64,000 nucleotides of DNA from positions 960,001-1,024,000 of the forward strand of contig NZ_CP069127.1 of assembly GCF_016811915.1 (NCBI RefSeq), given 5' to 3'. The notes under the pieces were generated by a model that did not search any database, was not told the origin of the DNA, and saw nothing but the letters and a program-made list of their open reading frames with translations. Below, piece after piece: positions 50,211 through 59,741 of the stretch. Origin of the DNA: Brevibacillus choshinensis (GTDB taxonomy: Bacteria; Bacillota; Bacilli; Brevibacillales; Brevibacillaceae). Numbering within the stretch: the stretch's first letter is position 1; each line of letters begins with the position of its first letter. A program made the position numbers and the translations under genes.

Positions 50211-52670
50211 ATGGGTGCAGTTGTTGGTATCACTGCTTATTTACAGGCAAAGAATCAATTAACGCCCGAGATTCAAAAGGTCGTCAATTTCTCTAAAAAA
50301 GCAAGAAAAGAGATGCTCCAACTTGATGATGCGACACAAGAAATGATCAAGGAAATGCGCAAGATTAAACAAACTGCTGAGCAGGCTGAACAAGGATTCA
50401 AACGTGAGATGGATCAAATGCAACGAGAAGTTAAAGAGTTAAAGCGTCAGTTAGGTGTTCTAGGTTCGACAAGAGCCAAACCAAAGGTGGATATTGATGA
50501 ACGGGCCCGTCGTGAAATCGAAGCTATCAGACAAGAAGTAAAAGCACTGGATGGTACGAAAGCAAAAGTTCAGATTGAGGCTGCTGAAGCTGGCGGTGGC
50601 TCTTTCATGACAGGTGGAGTAGTTGGTGGAATTGTAGCTTATGGTGGGGCAGGTTATATAGATCAGTTATCAAATGAGACACAAGCAAATGCAAGGAGGT
50701 CTCTTCTGGGTAATACTCCTGAAGAAATGCTCCAATTCCAGAAGGAATCCCAGAATCTTTCCTTAATGAATCCGAATGTCGATCGCACTCACATTAAGGA
50801 TTTAATGACGCAAGCAATTCGATTCGATGAGCAAAATGGTGTTGAATTCACTAAACAATCACTTCAACTCAATGCCATTAGACCAGATCTTGGCGGCGTT
50901 GAAGAATACCAGAAAACAATGTTTGCGATGCGCCAGGCTTGGAAGGAAGTTACTGATGTCGGGCGCTTTGGCGATACTCTAGCCGAAATTACAAGTACCA
51001 CTACAGATATACGAGGTGAGGCCCTAGACTCAATCGTGGAATATTCAAGCCAAATGACAAAGTTTTTAGATACTCCTGAAAAACTAGGCGCTCTCGTAAA
51101 GGAAATGAACGGATTATGGTCGATAGATAAAGGTTTTGATGCTTTAAAGGAATCAACTCTAAAGCTTTATAATCAAGGAGATTTGACAAATGTACTCAAG
51201 ACTGCCTATGAGACGCAAGGGTTAAATTCTGAAGATGCACAAAAACAAGCTACTGAAGAAGCCATGAAAATCACTAATCTCATCAACACTGGAACAACAG
51301 GTGAAAAGCAGTTTGCAGTAGGGGCACTAATGCAACAGTTGGGGAACGTAAAAGATGATAAAGTTCTTCAAAATTTACTTAATGAGCTAGGTGGTGGTCC
51401 AGGAGAAGACTTAGGAAGAGATATGTATGAAAAAATGATTAAAGCGGCAGGACGTATAGGAATGACGGACAGCAGTGAATTCAACTACCAAGGTAAATTG
51501 GATCAATCATATAAGACATATAATGATAACGATCCATTACGAGGATTCTTTGAAGCAAAAACAATGCTTTCGAATGAGTTAATAGGGTTGGGTACTGTCA
51601 TAGCTCAAGAATTAGGACCCGGGATTAGAGGGCTGGGTAATGCAGTCAAGGTAACGAAAGAAGCATTTGATGTATTACCTGCATGGCTCGCAGTTCCTGC
51701 GTTAGTTACATCAATCGGTCTAGCAACGATTGGACTGTGGAAGTTCAAGGTTGCATTAGCAGCCGCTGAAGCTGCAGCGGTAAGAAGAAAACTTGGCGGT
51801 GACGTCTCTGATATCGACCTCCCAGACGGGCCAGACAAGAAGCGTAAAGGAGGCAAGGGTGGAAAGCGCAAGTGGTGGAACCCGTTGAGTTGGGGCGGCG
51901 ACAAAGAGGCGCCACCAAAAAAGAACTGGTTAACATCTAAAGAAGCTGCTGATATGGCTTTTGGGAAGAACTCAGCAGTGGATGTGCCTGCTAAAGCCGG
52001 ATGGCTGGACAAGCTTAAGAGCCTCGGTGGAGTATTGCCAAAAGGTGACGCTATTTTCCCTGGAGTGAAAAGCGCATGGGAAGGAGCAAAGTCGTTAGGG
52101 GGTAGTCTTTTCCGTAAACTCCCTATCATAGGTGCAGCAATTGGAGCAGGACAAATCCTAACAGCTGATGACAAGCTCGACATGGCTGGAAGAGTAGGAT
52201 CTGAAGCCCTTGGGGGATGGGGAGGCGCGGCGGCGGGTGCTGCTATTGGATCAATAGTTCCAGGTGTTGGCACTGCTATTGGCGGCATTGTTGGTGGAAT
52301 TGCCGGAGCATTCGGTGGTGGAGCGATGTTTGATAAGGTGAAGTCTTGGTGGAACGATGCGCCCGCCACGCCGCCGGACATTCATAGACCCATTCCTCCA
52401 GAGATAAGGGATCAAATAAGACCGACGGCTCCCGTGCTTGGTCCACCCATTCCTGTGGTGCCACCTGTCAAAGCACAAGAGGAGAAACCGAGGTCAGTAT
52501 CTCTCACAATCCCACAATTATCGATCCCATTATACGCAGACGGTGTGCTGCAAGATGTCCCGACGATGTTACGTCTGCTCGATAATCCCTCTGTGAGCCA
52601 AAAGGTAAAGGACATCATCGAAAAGGCACTAATTGACGCTATGGAGACACGCGGGGGTGTCGCAACATGA
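50211..52670 (+). CDS. Tail tape measure protein
   Basis: An 819-residue protein that sets tail length and carries lytic or DNA-ejection functions. It has an N-terminal coiled coil (MRKIKQTAEQAEQGFKREMD and on), a middle TMP domain (RRSLLGNTPEEMLQFQKESQ region), and a hydrophobic, Gly/Ala-rich part (GAAIGSIVPGVGTAIGGIVG) near 690-720. The ATG at 50211 has AAGGGGGGAAA; the earlier ATG at 50178 lies in the upstream terminator. Shorter than PBSX XkdO. Confidence 0.87.
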   Translation: MGAVVGITAYLQAKNQLTPEIQKVVNFSKKARKEMLQLDDATQEMIKEMRKIKQTAEQAEQGFKREMDQMQREVKELKRQLGVLGSTRAKPKVDIDERARREIEAIRQEVKALDGTKAKVQIEAAEAGGGSFMTGGVVGGIVAYGGAGYIDQLSNETQANARRSLLGNTPEEMLQFQKESQNLSLMNPNVDRTHIKDLMTQAIRFDEQNGVEFTKQSLQLNAIRPDLGGVEEYQKTMFAMRQAWKEVTDVGRFGDTLAEITSTTTDIRGEALDSIVEYSSQMTKFLDTPEKLGALVKEMNGLWSIDKGFDALKESTLKLYNQGDLTNVLKTAYETQGLNSEDAQKQATEEAMKITNLINTGTTGEKQFAVGALMQQLGNVKDDKVLQNLLNELGGGPGEDLGRDMYEKMIKAAGRIGMTDSSEFNYQGKLDQSYKTYNDNDPLRGFFEAKTMLSNELIGLGTVIAQELGPGIRGLGNAVKVTKEAFDVLPAWLAVPALVTSIGLATIGLWKFKVALAAAEAAAVRRKLGGDVSDIDLPDGPDKKRKGGKGGKRKWWNPLSWGGDKEAPPKKNWLTSKEAADMAFGKNSAVDVPAKAGWLDKLKSLGGVLPKGDAIFPGVKSAWEGAKSLGGSLFRKLPIIGAAIGAGQILTADDKLDMAGRVGSEALGGWGGAAAGAAIGSIVPGVGTAIGGIVGGIAGAFGGGAMFDKVKSWWNDAPATPPDIHRPIPPEIRDQIRPTAPVLGPPIPVVPPVKAQEEKPRSVSLTIPQLSIPLYADGVLQDVPTMLRLLDNPSVSQKVKDIIEKALIDAMETRGGVAT

Positions 52671-53263
52671 TTCGATTGCAAGGACAATACCGCCTTACCT
52701 TTCCAGTAACGCCCGGTGAAATTGAAATCAAAGGGTATGGGAATGACATTGAAAGCACGACGTCCATTACACTGATCACGGGAAACCGGATTTCCGGACG
52801 GCGTCCCAAGTCTATTTCCTTCGAATTTTTCCTGCCGGGAGATTTGGATTCTCCACTTATTGAGGTACAAGGATATCAAGGTCCACGTCCGTGGCTGGCC
52901 GGGCTGGATCGACTGACAGGATCGGAGGCACTGCTTACAATTGATGAATTGGACCTCGCTTGGAATGTGATTATCGGATCTTGTGATGGTCGTTTCAGGG
53001 GGACGAACGTGGACTGGCATGGGAGTATCGAACTCCCTTTGTTTGTCAAAGAGGAATACGTGTCTTGGAGCAATCAAACTCAGGTACTGAGTCCTGCCAG
53101 TGTGATTGCCAAGCCGAAGGCGGCTAGGCCCAATACGAGCGGAAAGAAGGCCAAAAAAAGTAGCTCGAACTCTCTGGTAAGTCCTGCGTTCCAAACCATC
53201 CAACAGCAGCGGGAACGGATTGATCGGAAACTAGCGAGTGTTAACCGAGCGATCGGGACGTGA
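52667..53263 (+). CDS. XkdP-like tail/baseplate protein
   Basis: 198 residues, YRLTFPVTPGEIEIKGYGND at the start, then LGDLDSP-type beta segments, and a basic tail (KPKAARPNTSGKKAKKSSSN). No LysM domain is visible at the C-terminus, where XkdP homologues often carry one. Overlaps the tape measure gene by four bases. Confidence 0.7.
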   Translation: MIRLQGQYRLTFPVTPGEIEIKGYGNDIESTTSITLITGNRISGRRPKSISFEFFLPGDLDSPLIEVQGYQGPRPWLAGLDRLTGSEALLTIDELDLAWNVIIGSCDGRFRGTNVDWHGSIELPLFVKEEYVSWSNQTQVLSPASVIAKPKAARPNTSGKKAKKSSSNSLVSPAFQTIQQQRERIDRKLASVNRAIGT

Positions 53264-53267
53264 TGAA

Positions 53268-54221
53268 ATGAAAGTAATTTACGGCAAAGAGTCAACACGC
53301 TATGATCTGACTTCCCCGTCCATGGAACTGTCTTGGTCATCCTCACGTGGCCAGATTGCGCAAAACTTAGATATCTGGATCAAGGATGCCCCGCCCCTAC
53401 AGTCGGCGGGTTTTTTGATGCTCTTTTCTGGCTTCGAGCTGAAAGAATCGCAGCAGTTTTTTCACGGCCCGATTGTGCGCTTTGATCGAGACAATAAAAC
53501 GGGCGATCTGAATGCAACAGCCTACGAGCTGAGCTGGTACCTCCAAAAGAACTCGGCGCCACGAATAAAAGTGAACGGGGACGCAGGGACAGAGCTGCAG
53601 CGCCTGATCAAAGCAACTGGAATCAATTTTTCGTGTCCGGCGTTCGGGTTCACTGTCAAAGAGCGGATTTCGCCCCAGCCCTTTACATCCCTGTTCACAT
53701 CATTCACGGAGCAGGCTTACGAGAAAACGGGCTTCCGGTACTATGTGCAACACCAGCGAGACAAGTTGTCGGTATTACCTGAAGGGGCAAACAGTGTAGT
53801 CCCTATGTTCAGGGCAAACATGCTGGAAAGCAGCTCTACGGGTGAGAGCATCGAAGAGGTTTACACGGTCGTAACCGTTGAGAAATACAAAGACGACAAG
53901 ATCGCCAGCAGCGTGACAAAAGAGAACGCAAATCTGATCAAGCAGATCGGGCGCATGGAAACTATTATCGATGCTGGAGAAGAGAAAAGCCTTGATTTTT
54001 TGGCAACCAAGCAGCTGACGAATCTGTCAAAGATCCCGAAAACGCGCTCAATTACCGTCAAGCATGAGGATGGCAACGCTGCACGGCTGCGTGCGGGCTG
54101 GCTGCTCAAGATTTTAGAGAAAGACAACGTGACGGTTACCGATTGGATCGTCACGAGCTGCAATGCACGCTGGAAGGGCGGTCAGTACACGATGGATTTA
54201 CAGCTGGAAGGGAGGCCATAA
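53268..54221 (+). CDS. XkdQ-like baseplate hub protein
   Basis: 318 residues: LTSPSMELSWSSSRGQIAQN, FHGPIVRFDRDNKTGDLNAT, ELSWYLQKNSAPRIKV and a C-terminal RAGWLLKILEKDNVTVTDWI. This is the XkdQ/YqbQ hub family. The ATG at 53268 is chosen; an earlier in-frame start would run into the previous gene. Confidence 0.8.
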   Translation: MKVIYGKESTRYDLTSPSMELSWSSSRGQIAQNLDIWIKDAPPLQSAGFLMLFSGFELKESQQFFHGPIVRFDRDNKTGDLNATAYELSWYLQKNSAPRIKVNGDAGTELQRLIKATGINFSCPAFGFTVKERISPQPFTSLFTSFTEQAYEKTGFRYYVQHQRDKLSVLPEGANSVVPMFRANMLESSSTGESIEEVYTVVTVEKYKDDKIASSVTKENANLIKQIGRMETIIDAGEEKSLDFLATKQLTNLSKIPKTRSITVKHEDGNAARLRAGWLLKILEKDNVTVTDWIVTSCNARWKGGQYTMDLQLEGRP

Positions 54222-54223
54222 CC

Positions 54224-54472
54224 ATGCAGACAGCACTCAGTAAAATATTTAAAAATGCGCAGGCTGGTGTGACAGACACGCAGGGCGAGTTTGGGACGCT
54301 GCTTTCCTTGTCGCCCCTATCCGTTAAGCTCGACGAGGACCCAACCCCACTGGAACCCGAGGAACTCGTAAAATTAAACCCGACGAGCTGGCGACCAGAG
54401 GACGTCGGAAAAAAAGTAGCATTGTTGAGCTGCTCAAACGGTCAGTACCTTTTGCTTGGGGTGGTGGGGTAG
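54224..54472 (+). CDS. XkdR-like (DUF2577) baseplate protein
   Basis: 82 residues, QGEFGTLLSLSPLSVKLDED then KVALLSCSNGQYLLLGVVG: the small OB-like fold of DUF2577. GGGAGG precedes the ATG at 54224. It ends exactly where the next gene begins. Confidence 0.78.
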   Translation: MQTALSKIFKNAQAGVTDTQGEFGTLLSLSPLSVKLDEDPTPLEPEELVKLNPTSWRPEDVGKKVALLSCSNGQYLLLGVVG

Positions 54473-54910
54473 ATGTTCCCAGAACTGAGCGGTGATGAAA
54501 CGCGGCTGGTACAGTCGGCAGACGCACCGATCCCATGGACGTATAGACTGGACTGGTCAAGCAAGCAATTCATACAAGGACCAGACGGCAGGTACGTGCG
54601 GACCCAGACATACAAAGAGTACCTGGAAGAAACGGCACGCAAGATTTTAAATACCAAGCGGTTCCGGTACGCGATCTACTCCGAAAACTACGGGGTCGAT
54701 TTTCAATCAGACATAGGAAAGATGAGATCCCTCGTCTCTCTCCCGGTGATTAAAACACTGGCTGAGGAAGCCTTGGAAGCTCACAGCGAAGTCAACCGTG
54801 CAGAAGTGCTGGACATCCGGATTGTAGACAATCGGATCAGATTCTTTTTGCAAATGGAAGGAATACGGGGAACGGTAGAGATGGAGGTGGACGCATGGCA
54901 ACGATCGTAA
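54473..54910 (+). CDS. XkdS-like (DUF2634) baseplate wedge protein
   Basis: 145 residues with TYRLDWSSKQFIQGPDGRYV and RFRYAIYSENYGVDFQSDIG, the gp25-like wedge pattern. Overlaps the next gene by 16 bases. Confidence 0.85.
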   Translation: MFPELSGDETRLVQSADAPIPWTYRLDWSSKQFIQGPDGRYVRTQTYKEYLEETARKILNTKRFRYAIYSENYGVDFQSDIGKMRSLVSLPVIKTLAEEALEAHSEVNRAEVLDIRIVDNRIRFFLQMEGIRGTVEMEVDAWQRS

Positions 54911-55710
54911 AACCTGAAATGCCGATCTTGAGGGAGTCACCGGACGCAATCTACCAACGGCTTGCGAATAAGTTGATTGCGATCGCAGAGGCTCGGGGAG
55001 AAGCGCCACCTGCAACCGAGGAGGGCGAAATCTTTTATGATTTGCTTTACCCAATCGCGGAAGAGATCAGCGAGCAGCAGCAACTGCTCGAGTACGCTTT
55101 TCTACAGGCGTTCCTTCCCTGGGCGGATGGTGTATTTTTGGATGCTCATGGTGCGTTTCTTGGATTGACCCGTAAAGATGGAGAACTGGATGATCCTTAC
55201 CGTGATCGCTTAATCGAACGCGCTCAGACAGAGGAAGGGAATGGACGGGCGAATGACTACGCGATTTGGGCGAGGGCCGTAAACGGCGTTGGCGGTGCGA
55301 CAGCTGTCGAGAAAGCGAGAAACGATCTATCGATCGATGTCTACATCACGGATATTAACGGGCAACCTGCTACACAGGCCTTTGCGGAACAAGTGAGGAC
55401 AGCGCTGGAGAAAAAACGGATCGGCCTGCATGATCTGAAGGTGCTTCCTGCAACTGTGTTCGCTTTGAGCGTATCAGTAAAACTGACGCTGCAGGAAGGG
55501 GCAGTCCTGGCAGATATCACTACGCTGTTGACTACAAGGATAAAAGAATACCTGAAAGGGCGCTCGCAGCTGGTTTATCAGCAGATTGCGGCGCTCTTTT
55601 TCGTGGATGGCGTTGTGGACTTCACGAATTACACCCTGAATGGAGGCACGGCGAACCTCACGGTGCCAGGTAGCCAGGTGGTCTCTCTTAATCTGGTGGT
55701 GACGACATGA
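54895..55710 (+). CDS. xkdT: Baseplate J-like protein (XkdT)
   Basis: 271 residues of the Mu gp47/baseplate J family: LLEYAFLQAFLPWADGVFLD, AHGAFLGLTRKDGE, DDPYRDRLIERAQTEEGNGR and NDYAIWARAVNGVGGATAVE. Forms the outer part of the baseplate wedge. Confidence 0.9.
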   Translation: MATIVKPEMPILRESPDAIYQRLANKLIAIAEARGEAPPATEEGEIFYDLLYPIAEEISEQQQLLEYAFLQAFLPWADGVFLDAHGAFLGLTRKDGELDDPYRDRLIERAQTEEGNGRANDYAIWARAVNGVGGATAVEKARNDLSIDVYITDINGQPATQAFAEQVRTALEKKRIGLHDLKVLPATVFALSVSVKLTLQEGAVLADITTLLTTRIKEYLKGRSQLVYQQIAALFFVDGVVDFTNYTLNGGTANLTVPGSQVVSLNLVVTT

Positions 55711-56279
55711 TATTAGAGAAATACCGTCGCATGCTCCCGCCCTACTGGTACGAGAACCAGGTTGCCGATTACCATTTCGAAGCTGCGGAAAGTGAAATGG
55801 TCGAGCAAATCGCCAAGATCGAGCAGCTGCGAAATCAATTCTTTCCCATGACGGCGACGTACTCACTGGATGTCTGGGACTGGATCTATTTCGGGACCAA
55901 ACAGTTCACGCCCGACGAGCAGCGGCGGCAAGCAATCATGGAGAAATACTGGGCCAGTGTTTCTTTTACGCCTCCTGTACTACGTACGCTTGGGCTGGAC
56001 GCTTCCACGCTAAAGGTCGTCACGATGGAAGAGGTATTCGCCACAAAGCGTATCCGGTACACCTTCAAGCAAGAGGACACAGTCGATGTAACAAAGCTGG
56101 TGAAGTCATTCGAGAAGATTCGGCCAGTACACGCAGTAGGAATCGACCTCTCGTTTACGGGATCGGAGACGATACAGCTGGTTGACACCGTAACCATGGC
56201 TACGAAACGGTACAGGAAGGTCCGAGAAATGCGAGTCGGACTTCCGCCGATGATGAGGGGAAGTGAAATCGCGCTATGA
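55707..56279 (+). CDS. XkdU-like (DUF2313) baseplate protein
   Basis: 190 residues, LPPYWYENQVADYHFEAAES, YSLDVWDWIYFGTK, and TPDEQRRQAIMEKYWAS. The position after baseplate J and the LxxWExxYG-like motif fit the DUF2313/YmfQ family. Overlaps both neighbours by four bases. Confidence 0.83.
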   Translation: MILEKYRRMLPPYWYENQVADYHFEAAESEMVEQIAKIEQLRNQFFPMTATYSLDVWDWIYFGTKQFTPDEQRRQAIMEKYWASVSFTPPVLRTLGLDASTLKVVTMEEVFATKRIRYTFKQEDTVDVTKLVKSFEKIRPVHAVGIDLSFTGSETIQLVDTVTMATKRYRKVREMRVGLPPMMRGSEIAL

Positions 56280-56563
56280 TCGCAGATGATTATCTCAAGC
56301 TGGTTGCTCAGGACATTCAAGCCAGGGCATCCACCGTTCTGATTAATAACACGACATCAGTTCCTGTTCTTTCTGTAACCGTGGCAGGCAAGGTCGTGAC
56401 GGTTCGAACCGAAACGGTACAGAACGTGACGGCTATTACGAACCTAAAGCTGAAGACTACGGACGGCAAAGTCATCATCGATAAGGCTGTAAACCTGACG
56501 ATGCCGGCCGCACAGCAGCAGGACTTTACCTTTACCATTGAAGTGAAAGGAGGAACAGCATGA
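56276..56563 (+). CDS. Small beta-rich baseplate/fibre protein
   Basis: 95 residues, all beta (VPVLSVTVAGKVVTVRTETV, FTFTIEVKGGTA), no known domain recognised. Lies between baseplate and tail-fibre genes and overlaps both by four bases. Confidence 0.6.
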   Translation: MIADDYLKLVAQDIQARASTVLINNTTSVPVLSVTVAGKVVTVRTETVQNVTAITNLKLKTTDGKVIIDKAVNLTMPAAQQQDFTFTIEVKGGTA

Positions 56564-57903
56564 CCTACCAAGCAAAAACCAACTGGAAACCGGACGATCC
56601 TGTGATGGAGACGGACTATATTCGAATCGAGCAGGGGATTGCTGATGCTCACCAGCTGGTGAAGGACCTAGCTAATGAGTTAGGCGGCAGCTTTGTTTTT
56701 TCGGGACTGACATTTACGTATACAGGGCTCACGGCCAACTACGCAGCTGGTACGGCATACGTAAAGGGTCAGCGCTTCTCTGTATCTGCAGGTTCGATCC
56801 CGCTGAATGCGAACCAGGGGCAGTACATCTATCTGGATACAGACGGTGTGATCAAGAAAAGCACGTCCCAGGCTGTTGCTGACGGCGTATGCCCTTTGTG
56901 GTACTTCTCTACGAATGTGACGACAGTTCTTTCTTACACCGATCGTCGCAACCTGCTTAGCGATTCTATCACCGTGGATCAGACACAGGTGCCGTCCAGC
57001 AATACCGCGAAGTGGCCGAAGTTTTTTTCCTTCTTCGCCTACTTGTTTAAGGGTGTAACGGGTGAAGCGGATTGGAAGACCGCCCCTGTAAAAACGATCA
57101 AACAGCTGTGGACCGACCTATCGAACCACATTGCCGATATGGTTTCTCACATCACGGCTGCCGAGCGTACTGCATGGAATGCCAAAGAAACGCCAGACGG
57201 AGCACAAGCGAAGGTGAATTTGCACGCTAACGAAACGAATGTGCACGGTGCTACGCCATCAGCAACAGCGAATCGAATCGTTCAACGGGATGCGTCGGGT
57301 CGTGCAAAAGTATCCGATCCAGCAGCGGTAGATGACATCGCCAACAAGAAAGTTGTGGATGCCGTAGATAGCAAGTTGACCACTCATACCGGAGACAACG
57401 CGAAACACATTACTCAGGCAGAACGCGATGCGTGGAATGCCAAGGAAACTCCTTCTGGAGCTCAATCGAAAGTCGATACGCACGCAGCGGACAATGTTAA
57501 GCACATCACAGCGGCGGAACGATCATCATGGAATGCTAAAGAAACACCCGCAGGGGCGCAAGCAAAAGCCGACGCAGTGCAAGCAAATCTCAACACGCAC
57601 TTGAGCGCTCCCGACCCTCATTCGCAATACCAGCTGAAAGGGACAGCGAACGCCGACGTAAACAAAACGAAGGCGGTACAACTGCAAACGGATACCCGTT
57701 CCCTGGTCCTTACCTACACAGGGAACCAACTGACGAAGGTCGAGGAAATGGACGGTGCGACAGCTATAAAAACCACGAACCTAACCTACAACGGGGACGG
57801 GACTCTGGCGACGACGCAGGAAATCGCAGGAGGGACGACTGTCACAAAGACCCTGACGTACACCAGCGGTAAACTGTCGGGCGTAACGAAGGCGGTGGTC
57901 TAA
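56560..57903 (+). CDS. Tail fibre protein with repeats
   Basis: 447 residues. The N-terminus (LTYTGLTANYAAGTAYVKGQ-type, YLDTDGVIKKS) attaches to the baseplate. The middle has three copies of HITxAERxxWNAKETPxGAQ (about 194, 272 and 308), a repeat common in phage fibres. The C-terminus is a beta-rich repeat (LTYTGNQLTKVEEMDGATAI). It binds or positions the receptor-binding protein. Overlaps the Kelch gene by one base. Confidence 0.82.
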   Translation: MTYQAKTNWKPDDPVMETDYIRIEQGIADAHQLVKDLANELGGSFVFSGLTFTYTGLTANYAAGTAYVKGQRFSVSAGSIPLNANQGQYIYLDTDGVIKKSTSQAVADGVCPLWYFSTNVTTVLSYTDRRNLLSDSITVDQTQVPSSNTAKWPKFFSFFAYLFKGVTGEADWKTAPVKTIKQLWTDLSNHIADMVSHITAAERTAWNAKETPDGAQAKVNLHANETNVHGATPSATANRIVQRDASGRAKVSDPAAVDDIANKKVVDAVDSKLTTHTGDNAKHITQAERDAWNAKETPSGAQSKVDTHAADNVKHITAAERSSWNAKETPAGAQAKADAVQANLNTHLSAPDPHSQYQLKGTANADVNKTKAVQLQTDTRSLVLTYTGNQLTKVEEMDGATAIKTTNLTYNGDGTLATTQEIAGGTTVTKTLTYTSGKLSGVTKAVV

Positions 57904-58853
57904 TGGACGCGGTAGCGTTTGCCTTGGCGAAGTCCATTAAAGTAAGTGACGATGTCCTAATTAAGAAATCAAACATGCCGTTGGCTTTCAAGAATGGCGG
58001 CGCAGGTGGCGTAAATGGAAAGGCTTATGTATTCGCCGGGGAAACAGCCAGCGCAATCGTAGCCAATCATTACGAGTACGACCCCGCGACCGATACCTAC
58101 GCAGTAAAAGACGGCTCGCCGGGTGGCCTCAAGAGTCGAGGGTCTTGTGCTTCCCTGACAAAAGTCTATTCCATCGGCGGCGCAATCGGCAGTATGAGTG
58201 GGGACGAACGTAATCTGATTTACGAATACGACCCAACAACAAACATCTGGACATCGAAAGCGCTCATGCCCATCGCTATGAGGGGGCCGGGGGTGGCCTA
58301 TAATCCTGCCGACAGGATGATATATGTAGCGGGTGACAGTAAACTACCTATGTATCAATACGACCCATCCAAAAACGTATGGGCTACGAAAGCGCAAATG
58401 GCTAAGGCAAGGAGCGGTAATGGTCTAGCTGCTGTAGGCGGCAAGTTACTTGCTACTGGCGGTATCGGTGATAACGACTATACCGCCGAATTGTATAACC
58501 CAATCACCAACAGTTGGTCGCCAGCGGCAAACATGCCCCGAAATCGTAGATGGCACACGTCTATGGGTATTGGTGACAATGCTTACCTATTCGGGGGATA
58601 CGACGATTTTTTCAACACAAACGATATTTTGAATGTGCATATTTACAATGTAGTGGAAAACAAGTGGACATTCGGAACGACTACAATTTCGGATCAGGCC
58701 ATGGGTATGATGCCCGCGCTGATTGGAGACAAGATTTATACATTCGGGGGTTCGGGTTACAGCAGTTCAACAGTGCAATCTTTATGTTACGAATACACGC
58801 CACGAAAAATAGACGGACTGGACGCCTTGTTGGGCTGGCTGGCCGCAAACTAA
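57903..58853 (+). CDS. Kelch-repeat protein, probable receptor-binding tip
   Basis: 316 residues with about five to six Kelch units: GKAYVFAGETASAIVANHYE, YEYDPTTNIWTSKALMPI, YQYDPSKNVWATKAQMAK, LYNPITNSWSPAANMPRN and DKIYTFGGSGYSSSTVQ. Kelch units fold into a beta-propeller. The gene lies at the end of the fibre operon, where receptor-binding proteins stand, so it may bind the host surface. ATG overlaps the fibre stop. Confidence 0.8.
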   Translation: MDAVAFALAKSIKVSDDVLIKKSNMPLAFKNGGAGGVNGKAYVFAGETASAIVANHYEYDPATDTYAVKDGSPGGLKSRGSCASLTKVYSIGGAIGSMSGDERNLIYEYDPTTNIWTSKALMPIAMRGPGVAYNPADRMIYVAGDSKLPMYQYDPSKNVWATKAQMAKARSGNGLAAVGGKLLATGGIGDNDYTAELYNPITNSWSPAANMPRNRRWHTSMGIGDNAYLFGGYDDFFNTNDILNVHIYNVVENKWTFGTTTISDQAMGMMPALIGDKIYTFGGSGYSSSTVQSLCYEYTPRKIDGLDALLGWLAAN

Positions 58854-58867
58854 AGGAGGAAAACGAC

Positions 58868-59311
58868 ATGCAATATAAAGGCGTAGAAGTTTCATGCACC
58901 CAGGAAACGCTGGACGACTTCCTAGCGAACCTCCCCGTATCCATCGAGGTACGGGACTTTACGGAGAAGTACAATGGCGTCCAGATCGAGAACCCGACGG
59001 GCGTCGAAAACGCGAAGTATTATGTCCTACGAGTAGGAGGGGCAGCGTTCCTGCAAAACCATGACCCGTTTGAACCTGGATTCGCACCGATCACGGACAC
59101 AAACGCGGCAGCACTTATCCAGCGTCACAAGGATGACCTGGTCGACCAGATCATCTTTTCCCAGTTTGCTGTCAAGCCTGCGGACAAAATCAAAGAATTG
59201 GAGGACAGGCTGGCGCTAGAGCAGGAGAATAACCTGAACACGATGGAAGCTCTTGCCGATGTTTACGAACAACTCCTTGCTTTGCAGAATCCAAACGGAG
59301 GTACTGTCTAA
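58868..59311 (+). CDS. Phage tail-associated protein
   Basis: 147 residues, LDDFLANLPVSIEVRDFTEK, FLQNHDPFEPGFAPITDTNA and a C-terminal coiled coil (IKELEDRLALEQENNLNTME). AAGGAGG is ideally placed before the ATG at 58868; longer in-frame starts lie inside the Kelch gene. XkdW-like by position. Confidence 0.65.
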   Translation: MQYKGVEVSCTQETLDDFLANLPVSIEVRDFTEKYNGVQIENPTGVENAKYYVLRVGGAAFLQNHDPFEPGFAPITDTNAAALIQRHKDDLVDQIIFSQFAVKPADKIKELEDRLALEQENNLNTMEALADVYEQLLALQNPNGGTV

Positions 59312-59427
59312 TGGCCGCGATTTACTACAACTTGATCAAGGCTGGACGAAGGACGATTGACTCTGTACCAACCAATCTACGCGAGGAAGTGCAGGCGATG
59401 CTCGATGCTGACAGCACTTCTGCTTAG
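59311..59427 (+). CDS. CD1375-like/XkdX-type small protein, copy 1
   Basis: 38 residues, [20 protein letters not shown] then [18 protein letters not shown]. The pattern AIYxxLIxAGRRTxxSVPxNL is typical of the short CD1375/XkdX-like proteins after tail fibres. ATG overlaps the previous stop. Confidence 0.7.
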   Translation: MAAIYYNLIKAGRRTIDSVPTNLREEVQAMLDADSTSA

Positions 59428-59467
59428 ACTTGGCACCTGGCTGATCTCCTTGAAAGGAGGTGATACC

Positions 59468-59605
59468 ATGGTAGCGATTTACGTAGCTTTGATCGTCGCA
59501 GGCCGCCGTACATATGAAAGTGTACCGGCTAACCTGCAGCCAGCAGTAAAAGCAGATCTGGAGGCTCTAGGCTTGGGCACAGATGGAAAACATCTAGCAG
59601 CATAA
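59468..59605 (+). CDS. CD1375-like small protein, copy 2
   Basis: 45 residues, [20 protein letters not shown] then [17 protein letters not shown]. Clearly paralogous to the gene 40 bases upstream. GAAAGGAGGTGA is a perfect ribosome site. Confidence 0.75.
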   Translation: MVAIYVALIVAGRRTYESVPANLQPAVKADLEALGLGTDGKHLAA

Positions 59606-59636
59606 CGCTCTTTCCATATGGGAGAGGGCGTTTTTT
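59604..59636 (+). terminator. Terminator after the tail operon
   Basis: AACGCTCT pairs with AGAGGGCGTT (one bulge), followed by six T. Confidence 0.75.
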
Positions 59637-59741
59637 CATGGGGAGCTACTGAAGTGGCTCCCTGTTTTCATCCAGACCATGAGCCGCCTCGTTTCTAGCG
59701 GGGCTATTTTATTGCCTTTAGGGTGGAAGGAAGATGAGCAC

